DNA of 51,166 nucleotides from Clostridia bacterium (GCA_017621155.1 JAGATP010000059.1:1-51166); one strand, 5' to 3'. Counted from the first letter of the stretch, positions 30,401-40,720 are shown. The notes: generated by a model not told the origin, from the sequence alone. Translations and numbers: made by a program.

Positions 30401-33172
30401 TTAGTTTTCCTTTTTCGATTTTACGAGCATCACGATCGAGAATCCGAGATATCCGAGAATCAAGACGCTGCAACAAATATCGATGGGAAGCGCAACTTTA
30501 TCAAACCAACTCGTATCGAGAGGAGCGGGAGAGACGGAAGTCTGCGCAACCGCATTCAGAATATGTTCGCAAGCCGTCCTCATATAATTCTGATAAGTAA
30601 TGCTGTTCTTTGCGGCTTCGCTGATCGAGGGCTGTTTTGCAAACGGAACGGAGAGCCACGTATCGACGCCTGTGGGGACGCAGAAATCGGGTTCTTCCCA
30701 ACCTGCACTGTCGTACATATCCGTTACGACCGCGCCGTAGAATCCCCATTCGTCGCGAAGAAGATCCTGACAAAGTGCCGTAGAATTCCCGACAAACGTA
30801 TTGCCGATTCTGTTCATCGAAACCATGATGCCGAGCGTTCTGCCTTCCTTCACGGCAATCTCGAAGGGTTTGAAGAAAATCTCTCTCATTGCCTGTTCAT
30901 TGCACCACGTCGCAATCGAAGTAAAGCGTTCGCCACGGTAGGAATCCTGATCGTTGAGCGCAAAGTGTTTGACAAACATCAGCGTTCCTTCTTCCCTTGC
31001 CGCATACGTGACGGCTGCGGAGAACTTACCCGCCATAAATCCGTCTTCCGAATAATATTCGAAGTTACGTCCGCAATAAGGCGTTCTGTGAATGTTGGTT
31101 GCAGGTGCCATAAATGCACCGACGGAAGAAGCGCGCGCCTCACGCGCCATCAATTTCGCTTCCTGAGCGGCAATTTCCGTGTTCCAAGTCTGCGCGACCA
31201 TCATTTCGACGGGGAAGTTCGCGCCGCTCTTGCCTGCCATCCAAGCGCTCAGTCCCTGAGGGCCTTCGCCGACGGTAACGCCTTCGAATCCGATGGACTC
31301 CGTCGCTTGAATCGAATAGGCGTTCTTGATGATCAACTTCTCCATTTCGTCCAACGTCATCTGATCGAGAAGAAGCTGCATCTTTTCCTGATACTCGGGA
31401 TCTTTGTAATAGAGTCCCTTCAGATCGTCAATCGTAAGCCCGTTCTTCGCGCCCGTCGTGATGGGCTTTGCGTTCGGGTCTTCCTTCCAAGCGATGGAAG
31501 CGGAAAACCGTTCCTTATCTTCCGTAGTGGCGGCTCTTCCCACAAGATCGGTTTCGATCACGGAAGGAACTTCATGCGCCACGGGGAACGTTCCCGCAAA
31601 GTTGCCCCTCGAAAGATATTTGACGGGAACCGTTTCGTTCTGTCCTGCCGCATCGTCGAAGAGGTTTTTGATTTCGGTATCCGTCACGGGATCGTTGGTG
31701 ATAGTTACGTTCTGACCGAGCGTATACTCCTTTGCGACGGAAATGACCTCGTGCGCGTTTTTCATCAATTTCAACTCATACTTTCCCTTTTCGAGAACGT
31801 AGCCCGTCTTTCCGTCCCCATTGGCGTCATTATAATCGTACGAAGCGATTTCAAAGGGATCAACTTCGATCGTCACCGTATCCGTTTCACCGGGGGCAAG
31901 GAACTTGGTCTTTGCAAATCCGACGAGATCCACGGCAGACTTCTCGATTCCGCCCTTCGTATAGGGGGCGGTTGCATAGAGCTGTACGACTTCTTTTCCC
32001 GCATGTTTTCCGGTGTTGGAGACCTCAACCGTCACGGTAATCTTGTCGGACGTCAGGTTGCCGCTGACCTCTGTTACGTTCTGTTCAAAGTCGGTATAGG
32101 AAAGCCCGTATCCGAACGGATACTGAACGGTCGCATCGTAGTCGATATAGCCCTCGGCAGCAGCCGTCTCGTAGTACTTATAACCGACGTAGATTCCTTC
32201 CACGTAATCGACGTAATAGTATCTCTTGTACTGTCTTTGACCCGCAGGCTCGTTCTGATAATCGGAATAGACGAAAGAGCCGTTCCGATTCGCATAGTAA
32301 TAGGCAGGGGAAGACTTATGGTCATAGGCGTAAGTATCGACGAGCCTTCCGGAAGGATTCGCTTCTCCGTTTAGAATTTTTCCGAGAGCAACCGCACCCG
32401 TCTTTCCGGGTCCCGGCATGGAGAGGATCGCATCCACGTTCTTTTCCTCAAGATACCCAAGCTCCATTGCCGCGTTGGAATTGAGAATGACGATGACTTT
32501 CGAATAGTTCGCTTTCAGATAATCAATGAGTTCCTTTTCCGCATCCGTCAGGGAAAGATATCCCGCAGGAAGGTCGAAGCCCTCGCCGCTCGTCCTTCCG
32601 AACGTAACAATCGCAACGTCGGAAAATTCTTTCGCTTCTTTTAAAATCGCATCCGAATAGACTTGTTTATCCGTCGATACGGAAGGTTCGGGGATGACGA
32701 ATTGAGGCGTATAACTGCCGTAAATCGTATTGGGGTTCGTGGGATCACCGCTTCTGTTGCCGTTGTATGCCGCATACGCATTGTACAAATTCTCGTTGAC
32801 GGTAAAGCCCGCCTTTTCGAGGGATGCCTTGATGTCCATGCTCGCACCGGACGCACCGCCGGAGCCTCCCGATCCTCCGACGACAAGGTTCGTAGAAGAC
32901 CATCCGAACAAATTCACTTTCCCCTTAGACAGAGGAAGGGCATTTCTCTCGTTGCGGAGCATCACGATGCCTTCTTTGACGATTTCCTCCGTAAACGCTT
33001 CGGATTCCGTCTTTGCAGCCGTTGCTTCGGGGCTGTCCAAAGAGATGCCCATATCTCCGAAGTACATCGTTGCAAGGTCGAATAACGATACAAGGGCGAT
33101 GTTTGCCGCGACAAGAACTGCCGTCAATGCGCCGCTGATGCACGTATTCAGAATCGCTGTTTTTCTTTTCAT
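30401..33172 (-). CDS. Glycoside hydrolase family 3 (beta-glucosidase-like) with inverted domain order and membrane anchors
   Basis: This 923-residue protein starts behind GGAGG. Order: TM helix (residues about 7-31), GH3 C-terminal alpha/beta domain (FGWSSTNLVVGGSGGSGG, SMPGPGKTGAVALG), an Fn3-like domain (residues about 380-480), then the TIM-barrel catalytic domain (KHFALNDQDSYRGERF, GFYGAVVTDM with nucleophile Asp818), and a second TM helix (895-918). Most GH3 enzymes have the barrel first; the reversed order is known from Ruminococcus albus-type enzymes. It likely cleaves beta-linked oligosaccharides at the outer face of the membrane. It follows a LytTR two-component system but has its own promoter. 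Confidence 0.92.
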   Translation of the reverse strand: MKRKTAILNTCISGALTAVLVAANIALVSLFDLATMYFGDMGISLDSPEATAAKTESEAFTEEIVKEGIVMLRNERNALPLSKGKVNLFGWSSTNLVVGGSGGSGGASGASMDIKASLEKAGFTVNENLYNAYAAYNGNRSGDPTNPNTIYGSYTPQFVIPEPSVSTDKQVYSDAILKEAKEFSDVAIVTFGRTSGEGFDLPAGYLSLTDAEKELIDYLKANYSKVIVILNSNAAMELGYLEEKNVDAILSMPGPGKTGAVALGKILNGEANPSGRLVDTYAYDHKSSPAYYYANRNGSFVYSDYQNEPAGQRQYKRYYYVDYVEGIYVGYKYYETAAAEGYIDYDATVQYPFGYGLSYTDFEQNVTEVSGNLTSDKITVTVEVSNTGKHAGKEVVQLYATAPYTKGGIEKSAVDLVGFAKTKFLAPGETDTVTIEVDPFEIASYDYNDANGDGKTGYVLEKGKYELKLMKNAHEVISVAKEYTLGQNVTITNDPVTDTEIKNLFDDAAGQNETVPVKYLSRGNFAGTFPVAHEVPSVIETDLVGRAATTEDKERFSASIAWKEDPNAKPITTGAKNGLTIDDLKGLYYKDPEYQEKMQLLLDQMTLDEMEKLIIKNAYSIQATESIGFEGVTVGEGPQGLSAWMAGKSGANFPVEMMVAQTWNTEIAAQEAKLMAREARASSVGAFMAPATNIHRTPYCGRNFEYYSEDGFMAGKFSAAVTYAAREEGTLMFVKHFALNDQDSYRGERFTSIATWCNEQAMREIFFKPFEIAVKEGRTLGIMVSMNRIGNTFVGNSTALCQDLLRDEWGFYGAVVTDMYDSAGWEEPDFCVPTGVDTWLSVPFAKQPSISEAAKNSITYQNYMRTACEHILNAVAQTSVSPAPLDTSWFDKVALPIDICCSVLILGYLGFSIVMLVKSKKEN

Positions 33173-33212
33173 AATTTACCTCCATTGTTTTCTTCCCTGA
33201 AGAAGTAACCGC

Positions 33213-33240
33213 ATTATAGCAAATCATGAAAAAAATACAA
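33213..33240 (-). promoter_or_regulatory. Promoter of the GH3 gene
   Basis: TTGTAT, 16 bp, TATAAT with TG upstream (TTTGCTATAAT) on the minus strand, about 40 bases before the GH3 start. Confidence 0.65.
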
Positions 33241-33244
33241 GAAG

Positions 33245-33277
33245 AAACGCCCCAAACTTGTATCGTCGAGGCGTAAA
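33245..33277 (-). terminator. Possible terminator after the histidine kinase gene
   Basis: On the minus strand ACGCC pairs with GGCGT across a long loop and is followed by TTTCTTCTTG. It is imperfect, so some readthrough into the GH3 gene is likely. Confidence 0.4.
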
Positions 33278-33284
33278 CTTAAAA

Positions 33285-34616
33285 TCATTGATTTTTGATC
33301 GGGAAAAGAAGTGCCAAAGAAAAAATATTCGAGTCCGTTGCAATCGACATCGTCCCTCCGTATTTTTCGACGACGAGCTGAATGCTCCTGAGTCCGAATC
33401 CGTGGTTATCCTTATCCTCTTTCTGTGTAATGGAAATTCCGTCCTTCATCTCGATTTTTCCACAATAGTAGTTTTGCGCACGAACGGAAAGAAGAGCTCC
33501 CGTTCTACAAATTCTCAGCTCGACAATGCGCATGTCGATTTCGTCGATCTGCTTCACCGCTTCGATCGCATTGTCCATGATATTTCCGAACAAGGAATAC
33601 AAATCCCCCGTACTCATAAAAGCGAGCTGTTCTCCGTCTGCAATCACTTCCAAGCGAATCCCGTTTCTTTCACAATAGAGCGCCTTTTCCGTCAAAATAA
33701 TATCGATGATTTTGTTCCCCGTTTTGATTGCGGAATCGTAAATCGAAACGGCATTTTCGATCTGTTCCAGCTCCGCTCGATCGATCTCCCCCTCTTTCAG
33801 GCGAATGTCGCGAATTTGATGGCGCAGATCGTGACACTTGACGTTGATAATCTCGATATTTTCTTTGGAAATTTCATACTGTTTCTTTTGCTCTTCGAGA
33901 AGCACTTCCACCGCCTTCTTTTCGAGTCGCAGTCTCTCATAATTGAAAAGTCCGAATTGGAAGGACAGCGTCATAATGCAAACGAGCGCAAACGCCCCTT
34001 CCAAAATGATTTCGAGCTCCGTTTGTCCCTGCAATGCGATTGCATACGGATTTAAGACGATACAGATTGCAACGACGATAAACGCCAACCCGATTACCAT
34101 ACCGTTCGATACGTTGACGCACTCTCCCTTGATCAAACGCTTTGCAAACACAAAATAGCATATGAGATAAACGACGAAAAACACGCCGAGCTTTATGAGA
34201 ACGTCGATCGGCTCGGAATGCGTTCCGATGAGCGCAAACAAAATTCGCTCGATTTGAAAGGCGAGGTTTTGCATTGCGTATGCCGCGACTGCCCTAAATA
34301 AAATATCCTTTCCCTTCCCTTCGAATAAGATAAATTGCCCTGCGATGGTGACGAAGTAAAAGGTGAGCCAGATGATCGTATAGCCGACAGCGTGGCGACC
34401 GTATAATTCCGAAATCGCAAAGAAAGAAATCCACGACAGAATAACGCTTTGATTTGCGAGAACGAGGTAAGAAAAAGTCAGGCAAACGGAGACGACCATC
34501 AGAAGTCGAAGCGCAAAATACTTCTTTTTTTGCAAATTCTGCATGAATACGCCTTCCGCAAGCAAAACGGAAGAAATCACTTGAACGTTCAGAAAAATTT
34601 GATACAACAATTCCAT
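33285..34616 (-). CDS. AgrC-like sensor histidine kinase (GHKL ATPase)
   Basis: This 443-residue protein starts at 34616 with GAGG 7 bases upstream. About six transmembrane helices fill residues 1-220. A coiled linker with the phospho-acceptor region KCHDLRHQIRDIR (near 262) follows, then the GHKL domain with N-box GNIMDNAIEAV and G-box GFGLRSI. This architecture senses peptides or cell-surface signals in Firmicutes. No agrB/agrD-type pheromone gene lies nearby, so the signal is unknown. It is cotranscribed with the response regulator just upstream (9-base gap). Confidence 0.9.
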   Translation of the reverse strand: MELLYQIFLNVQVISSVLLAEGVFMQNLQKKKYFALRLLMVVSVCLTFSYLVLANQSVILSWISFFAISELYGRHAVGYTIIWLTFYFVTIAGQFILFEGKGKDILFRAVAAYAMQNLAFQIERILFALIGTHSEPIDVLIKLGVFFVVYLICYFVFAKRLIKGECVNVSNGMVIGLAFIVVAICIVLNPYAIALQGQTELEIILEGAFALVCIMTLSFQFGLFNYERLRLEKKAVEVLLEEQKKQYEISKENIEIINVKCHDLRHQIRDIRLKEGEIDRAELEQIENAVSIYDSAIKTGNKIIDIILTEKALYCERNGIRLEVIADGEQLAFMSTGDLYSLFGNIMDNAIEAVKQIDEIDMRIVELRICRTGALLSVRAQNYYCGKIEMKDGISITQKEDKDNHGFGLRSIQLVVEKYGGTMSIATDSNIFSLALLFPIKNQ

Positions 34617-34625
34617 CCTCAAACC

Positions 34626-35333
34626 TCACTTTTTGCCGAAGTACTCTGTCAATTCCCGCATAAAGAGCTTCTTTCGAGGATGAGAAATCTGCAATTCTTC
34701 CCCCGCGATGTTCACCATAAAGCCTTTTACGCCCCGAACGTAATCAAGGTTGACGAGATAACAGGAATTACACCTTGAAAAGCTCGCTCCCTTCAATTCC
34801 TTTTCCGCGTCGCTTAAACTTGCGCGTTTGGAAAAGACCCCTTCCTTCGCATGATAATAGACGGTATGCCCCATGACTTCCACGTAAAACACGTTGCAAA
34901 CGGGAATGCATTTGATTCCCCCTTCCACGGGAACAACGACGTCGATGTTCTTCTTTTGAGAAAGCAAATCCTCCGCTCTCGTCAATTTCATGGCAAGGCT
35001 GTGATAATTGACAGGTTTCAACAAAAACGCAAACGCCTCGACTTCATAGCCCTTCACCGCATATTGCGCCATATTCGTGACAAAAATCAGCAACACCTTC
35101 GAATCCACCTTGCGAAGCTTTTCGGTGGCTGTCATTCCGTCGATATCCGGAAGCCCGATGTCCATAAACACGATGTCGTAGATCGGTTTATAGGTTTCAA
35201 GAAATGAAATCGCATTGGGAAAGTGCGCAACCCGATACGCATTCCCCGATCGCCTTTCGTATTGCACGATCGCGTTTTCGAGTTCCGCTTTTGCCCTCGG
35301 TTCGTCCTCGACAATTGCAACGTTGATTACCAT
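34626..35333 (-). CDS. LytTR-family response regulator
   Basis: This 235-residue protein starts at 35333 (MVINVAIVEDEPRA) with GAGG 6 bases upstream. The receiver domain has acidic VEDE, phospho-acceptor Asp in FMDIGLPD (near 57) and Lys in LLKPV. A LytTR DNA-binding domain follows (residues about 130-235, VFYVEVMGHTVYYH, SCYLVNLDYVRGV). It pairs with the GHKL kinase downstream. LytTR regulators often control surface enzymes; the neighbouring GH3 and InlB-repeat genes are candidate targets by position only. Confidence 0.92.
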   Translation of the reverse strand: MVINVAIVEDEPRAKAELENAIVQYERRSGNAYRVAHFPNAISFLETYKPIYDIVFMDIGLPDIDGMTATEKLRKVDSKVLLIFVTNMAQYAVKGYEVEAFAFLLKPVNYHSLAMKLTRAEDLLSQKKNIDVVVPVEGGIKCIPVCNVFYVEVMGHTVYYHAKEGVFSKRASLSDAEKELKGASFSRCNSCYLVNLDYVRGVKGFMVNIAGEELQISHPRKKLFMRELTEYFGKK

Positions 35334-35361
35334 TCTATCCTCTCCCAACTCTGTTTCGTCT

Positions 35362-35390
35362 ATTATAGCATAGGCACTGAGAATTTTCAA
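35362..35390 (-). promoter_or_regulatory. Promoter of the LytTR two-component operon
   Basis: TTGAAA, 17 bp, TATAAT with TG upstream (ATGCTATAAT) on the minus strand; leader about 20 bases. Confidence 0.8.
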
Positions 35391-35401
35391 GCCCTTCAAA
35401 A

Positions 35402-35428
35402 CAAAAAAATCATCCCCGAAGGGATGAC
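35402..35428 (-). terminator. Terminator after dnaJ
   Basis: A 7-bp stem (TCATCCC/GGGATGA) is capped by a UUCG-type loop and followed by TTTTTTTG on the minus strand. Confidence 0.88.
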
Positions 35429-35459
35429 TTGAATTAGATTGTGTGAACACGCTCTACCT

Positions 35460-36602
35460 TTAATAGGCCTTTTTGCCGTACAGACCTTCCATGCAGTCGG
35501 CGTATTTTTTCATCGTCTCCTCATCCTTATAGGAAGTGAGCTCATCAAATTCCTTGAGCTTTTTGAGGGCGGCGGCGGAAAGATTCTTGGGCGTCACCAC
35601 GCGAATGGTCGCTTTTAAATCTCCCGTGCCGTTTCTCGTCTTTACGCCCTTGCCCTTGACGGAAAAGACGGTTCCCGTCTGCGTTCCCTTGGGGATATCC
35701 AAATCGATGGCGTCGTCGATGCCGGGAATTCTGATCTTTCCGCCGAGCGTCGCCGTCGCAAAGGAGATGGGAACGGTGACGGTCAAATCGTTGCCCTCCC
35801 GCTTTAATATCTTGTGCGGTTCGATCTTAAAGGTGATGATGAGATCGCCCGGCGTGCCCCCTTCTTCGGAGGCTTGACCGTAGCCGCGTTTTCTCATGTA
35901 GCTGTTGTTGTCCGCGCCTGCGGGAATGGTGATCGTCACCTTTGTCTCCGCGCGGAGGAAGCCTCTGCCCTTACAATCGGGACACTTGTCTAAAATGGTC
36001 TTTCCCGTTCCCTTGCAATCGGGGCAAGCGCCGACGCGAATGGATCTTCCGAACATGGTATCCTGCACCATGCGTACCTGACCCTGTCCGTTGCACTTTG
36101 CGCAGGTTTTGAAGGCGGTGCCGTTTTTGGCTCCCGTTCCCTTACAAGCCGAACAGGGGACGTTTCTCATATAGGAGATGTCCTTGGTACAGCCCTTGAC
36201 GGAATCGAGAAAGCTCAAGCTGACTTGACGGGTGATATCGTCGCCCTGCTCGGGCGCACGGGCTCCGCCTGAGGGCCCACCCCCGAAGAAGCTTTCGAAA
36301 ATGTCCGAAAAACCGCCGAAGCCCCCGCCGAAGCCCCCGCTGAACCCGCCGCTGAACGGATTGCCGCCCGACCCCATGCCGGGATGCTCCAGCTCGAAGT
36401 CGTACTGTTTTCTCTTCTGAGGGTCGGAAAGCGTCTCGTTCGCCTCGTTGATTTCCTTAAATTTTTCCGCACAGGTCGGATCGTTGGGGTGGAGATCGGG
36501 GTGATACTGTTTGACGAGCTTGCGATACGCCGCTTTGATCGTCGCATCGTCCGCATTTTTATCCACACCCAGAATTTCGTAATAATTTTTCTGATCGGGC
36601 AT
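35460..36602 (-). CDS. dnaJ: Chaperone DnaJ
   Basis: This 380-residue protein has the full type I layout: J domain with HPD (YHPDLHPND near residue 34), Gly/Phe-rich linker (FSGGFSGGFGGGFGGF), and a zinc region with four CxxCxGxG repeats (CSACKGTG, CAKCNGQG, CPDCKGTG, CPDCKGRG). Two substrate-binding domains end it. It delivers clients to DnaK and stimulates its ATPase. AAGGAGA precedes the ATG. It follows dnaK, with an attenuating hairpin in between. Confidence 0.97.
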   Translation of the reverse strand: MPDQKNYYEILGVDKNADDATIKAAYRKLVKQYHPDLHPNDPTCAEKFKEINEANETLSDPQKRKQYDFELEHPGMGSGGNPFSGGFSGGFGGGFGGFSDIFESFFGGGPSGGARAPEQGDDITRQVSLSFLDSVKGCTKDISYMRNVPCSACKGTGAKNGTAFKTCAKCNGQGQVRMVQDTMFGRSIRVGACPDCKGTGKTILDKCPDCKGRGFLRAETKVTITIPAGADNNSYMRKRGYGQASEEGGTPGDLIITFKIEPHKILKREGNDLTVTVPISFATATLGGKIRIPGIDDAIDLDIPKGTQTGTVFSVKGKGVKTRNGTGDLKATIRVVTPKNLSAAALKKLKEFDELTSYKDEETMKKYADCMEGLYGKKAY

Positions 36603-36619
36603 ACTCTCTCCTTAACTCA

Positions 36620-36650
36620 AACAAAACCCAAAGCGAGGTTTGGGTTTTGC
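36620..36650 (-). terminator. Hairpin between dnaK and dnaJ
   Basis: A perfect 11-bp stem (CAAAACCCAAA/TTTGGGTTTTG) with a 6-nt loop is followed by TTTGAG on the minus strand. It probably gives partial termination, so dnaJ is made at lower levels than dnaK. Confidence 0.6.
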
Positions 36651-36665
36651 AGACTGTATTTTTTC

Positions 36666-38474
<1,809 letters not shown>

Positions 38475-38492
38475 TTAAAACTTTAACCTTTT

Positions 38493-39020
38493 TTATTGTG
38501 TGACAACGACCTGAGCAAATCTCAGGACCTTGTCTTTTCGCATATAGCCTTTGAGGCAAACCGTTTTTACCATTCCCTTTTCCTCTCCCTCTTCGGCGGG
38601 CGACGCCATGATCGCCTCCGCATAGGTCGGATCGAAGGGTTCGCCGACGGGATCGATCGGTTCGATCCCTTCGCTTTCGAGAACCTTTAAAAAGTTCCGA
38701 AGCACCATTTCGATGCCTTCCTTGGTTTTGTCGTCCTTGACGGAAAGGAGCGCGCGTTCCAAATTGTCCGCAACGGGAAGAATTTTGAGGAGAATGTCCG
38801 CCTTTCCGTCGAGATAAGCGCTCGTCTTGGTCGAAGCGGTACGCTTTCTGTAATTTTCGTACTCCGCGGTCACGTTGTACCACTTGCGTTTGAAATCGTC
38901 GCTCTCCGCCTGCACCTTCAAAAGCTCGGACTTGGGGACGAGCTCCTCTTCCGCCTTGGGCTCTTCGCTCTCCGCTTCGGGAATCTCCTTTTCTTCGGTC
39001 TGGTTATTTTGCTCTGCCAT
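38493..39020 (-). CDS. grpE: Nucleotide exchange factor GrpE
   Basis: This 175-residue protein has an acidic disordered start (EEKEIPEAESEEPKAEEELV), a long coiled coil (residues about 28-90, with DDFKRKWYNVTAEYENYRKRTA), then a four-helix and beta domain ending VLRFAQVVVTQ. It releases ADP from DnaK. It is the first gene of the heat-shock operon. No hrcA precedes it, and I see no CIRCE inverted repeat in the 180 bases upstream, so control of the operon is unclear. Confidence 0.95.
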   Translation of the reverse strand: MAEQNNQTEEKEIPEAESEEPKAEEELVPKSELLKVQAESDDFKRKWYNVTAEYENYRKRTASTKTSAYLDGKADILLKILPVADNLERALLSVKDDKTKEGIEMVLRNFLKVLESEGIEPIDPVGEPFDPTYAEAIMASPAEEGEEKGMVKTVCLKGYMRKDKVLRFAQVVVTQ

Positions 39021-39147
39021 AGTTTTCCTTTTTGCAACTTTGCTTGCACTTTTTTTCTACACTAGAAATATAACGCATTCAACCCCGTTTCAAACAGCGA
39101 TTTTGCACTTTTTTACAAAAAAATTTGCCGCGAGAGGCAAGGCGGGC

Positions 39148-39178
39148 GAAAAAAAACCGATTCGAAGAGAATCGGCTA
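39148..39178 (-). terminator. Terminator after the eight-helix membrane protein gene
   Basis: A 7-bp stem (CCGATTC/GAATCGG) with a 5-nt loop is followed by eight T on the minus strand. Confidence 0.88.
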
Positions 39179-39207
39179 CAATGCTTCTGATTGGATAAAA
39201 TCTCGGG

Positions 39208-40002
39208 CTATCTCCTGAAAACAGCCGCGATCTGCCTCTCGAACGCCTCGCTGCGACCGAGCAGCCCGCATTCGAGCGTCGCTGAAAAAACACCTGACAC
39301 CGCCAGAACAATCATAAGCTTAAGATTGTAAAAGAACATCGAGCACAAAACCATGCCGCTTGCATATTTGCACAGCAAAAGCAAAAGCGTCCTTTTCTCC
39401 ACAAAGGCATCGAAGCCACGAAGCAGAATGACGTACCGAATGCCGTAAACAAGCCCCATTGCCAAAAACGGAACGAACCGATAGAGAAACCCTTGATGAA
39501 AGGAATCCCCCATGCCCCGAGAAAAGCCCCCTGCAATGACAACGAACAAAATCAGAACGCCGGGCAAAACGCCTTCCTGCAAATAGGAGTCCTTCTGATA
39601 AAGGCAGAGGGTAATCCCAAGAAACAGGACGAACAACGTCGTCAAAATGAGCACCAGATCGTTTAAACTTCCCCCGAAGCGACCGAGGCACGTAAAATAG
39701 TCGGTCAAAAAGTCCCCATCCCGAATGCCGAAAATCATCCAGACGAGAAACCCCAAAAAAACAAGAACGGTTTTCCCGAACGAAACGCCCGCGCTTTTCC
39801 TGTCGTAGACGAAACAGCACAGACAAAACAGATAAAGGGTAATCCAGCCAACCAAGAGCAAGCCGGCGGCGACCATCACACCCGTTTGCCCCTCGAGTCC
39901 GCCCGCACGCAGGATATGAACCATGCAATAGCTCGCGGCACAAAGGGAAACGCAGACAGCCAGCGTCTTTTTCACTTTTTCCCATATTTTTCGTTCTTCC
40001 AT
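39208..40002 (-). CDS. Multi-pass membrane protein of unknown function
   Basis: This 264-residue protein starts at 40002 (MEERKIWEKVKKT) behind GAGGAAGG. About seven or eight hydrophobic helices fill the whole protein. I recognise no family. It is transcribed away from the small Xre regulator at 40153, and the two promoters bracket an inverted-repeat operator. It is therefore the likely target of that regulator. A further upstream consensus promoter (40401-40429) could produce a long mRNA antisense to the regulator gene. Confidence 0.75.
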   Translation of the reverse strand: MEERKIWEKVKKTLAVCVSLCAASYCMVHILRAGGLEGQTGVMVAAGLLLVGWITLYLFCLCCFVYDRKSAGVSFGKTVLVFLGFLVWMIFGIRDGDFLTDYFTCLGRFGGSLNDLVLILTTLFVLFLGITLCLYQKDSYLQEGVLPGVLILFVVIAGGFSRGMGDSFHQGFLYRFVPFLAMGLVYGIRYVILLRGFDAFVEKRTLLLLLCKYASGMVLCSMFFYNLKLMIVLAVSGVFSATLECGLLGRSEAFERQIAAVFRR

Positions 40003-40051
40003 ACCCCTTCCTCTGTATTTCAAATTAAAATTCAACAATATCAATGGATTA

Positions 40052-40080
40052 ATTTTAACACACTTTTCGCAAAAAAACAA
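40052..40080 (-). promoter_or_regulatory. Candidate promoter of the multi-pass membrane protein gene
   Basis: TTGTTT, 17 bp, TAAAAT on the minus strand, about 45 bases before the start codon. Confidence 0.55.
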
Positions 40081-40096
40081 GGATTCCAAAGAGAAA

Positions 40097-40135
40097 ATAT
40101 CGGAATACCGATAATTATTATTAATATTCCGATAT
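40097..40135. promoter_or_regulatory. Inverted-repeat operator between divergent regulator and membrane gene
   Basis: An 11-bp perfect inverted repeat (ATATCGGAATA at 40097-40107, complement at 40125-40135) has a nested TATCGG-4-CCGATA palindrome at 40098-40113. The right arm lies between the -35 and -10 of the regulator promoter. Confidence 0.75.
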
Positions 40136-40146
40136 TCTATTATACT
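40118..40146 (+). promoter_or_regulatory. Promoter of the small Xre regulator
   Basis: TTATTA, 17 bp, TATACT. The predicted start, seven bases after the -10, is 40153, the A of the ATG. The mRNA would be leaderless, and no Shine-Dalgarno site is present. Confidence 0.6.
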
Positions 40147-40152
40147 AATAGT

Positions 40153-40353
40153 ATGAACGGATATCGAATCAAAGAAGCAAGAAAGGAAAAGGGATATACC
40201 CAACAGCTTTTGGCGCAAAAAATCGGCTATTCTCAATCGGTGGTCAGCGATTGGGAGAAAGGCATTTCCGACCCGTCGGCAAAGGCGATTGTCGCCCTTG
40301 CGCAGGCACTGGAGGTTTCGGCAGATTATTTACTGGGGCTTCGGGAGTATTGA
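40153..40353 (+). CDS. Small Xre-family HTH regulator
   Basis: This 66-residue protein is a bare HTH_3 domain: RIKEARKEKGYTQQLLAQKIGYSQSVVSDWEKGISDPSAK, then ALEVSADYLLGL. The length is typical of the smallest Xre repressors. Its promoter is overlapped by an inverted repeat, so autorepression and control of the divergent membrane protein are likely. It is probably translated from a leaderless mRNA. It is followed by about 190 bases before a good terminator. Confidence 0.9.
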   Translation: MNGYRIKEARKEKGYTQQLLAQKIGYSQSVVSDWEKGISDPSAKAIVALAQALEVSADYLLGLREY

Positions 40354-40400
40354 TCTCCTCTGCCCTTTTTTCCTCAGCCCTTCCCCTCATTTTTATTTCA

Positions 40401-40429
40401 TTATACAGTAAAAATCCCACATTGTCAAC
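40401..40429 (-). promoter_or_regulatory. Perfect consensus promoter antisense to the Xre gene
   Basis: TTGACA, 17 bp, TATAAT on the minus strand, just past the 3' end of the Xre gene. Transcripts would run antisense through the whole regulator gene and could continue into the membrane protein gene. Confidence 0.8.
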
Positions 40430-40546
40430 AATCAAGACTTTATCAATCACTCTTTATAAGAAAAGAAAAATAAAAAAATGATAAAAATTAAACTTGCAGA
40501 GCGACCCTTTTGTCTCCCCTTTCCGCCCTTTCTTTCTTCGCCGTCC

Positions 40547-40582
40547 CCTTGAAAATGCTATGTTTTCAAGGCTTTTTTGTTT
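40547..40582 (+). terminator. Intrinsic terminator downstream of the Xre gene
   Basis: A 9-bp stem (CCTTGAAAA/TTTTCAAGG) with a 7-nt loop is followed by CTTTTTTGTTT on the plus strand. Confidence 0.85.
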
Positions 40583-40609
40583 CTCCCCTATGGTTAAACA
40601 GCTTATATG

Positions 40610-40645
40610 TGCGGTAAAAATTCGTATTTGCACCTTTTTACCGCA
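40610..40645. other. Hairpin TGCGGTAAAAA/TTTTTACCGCA
   Basis: An 11-bp perfect inverted repeat with a 14-nt loop, the first of a series of large hairpins in this gene-free stretch. Confidence 0.6.
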
Positions 40646-40668
40646 TAAAAAGCAAAACGAAAGACTTT

Positions 40669-40706
40669 TAAGGGCGCCCCGCGCGATTTCGCGCGGGGCG
40701 CCCTTA
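40669..40706. repeat. Very stable 17-bp GC-rich hairpin
   Basis: TAAGGGCGCCCCGCGCG and its exact complement are separated by only ATTT. No gene covers it. The stem is far stronger than any terminator in the window and has no U-run. Confidence 0.85.
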
Positions 40707-40720
40707 TGTAAAAAGGTCGG

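Noticed and set aside
30362..32374. A 670-codon open frame on the plus strand
   Set aside because: It lies opposite the GH3 gene, is Arg/His-rich low-sense sequence with no domain pattern, and has no ribosome site.
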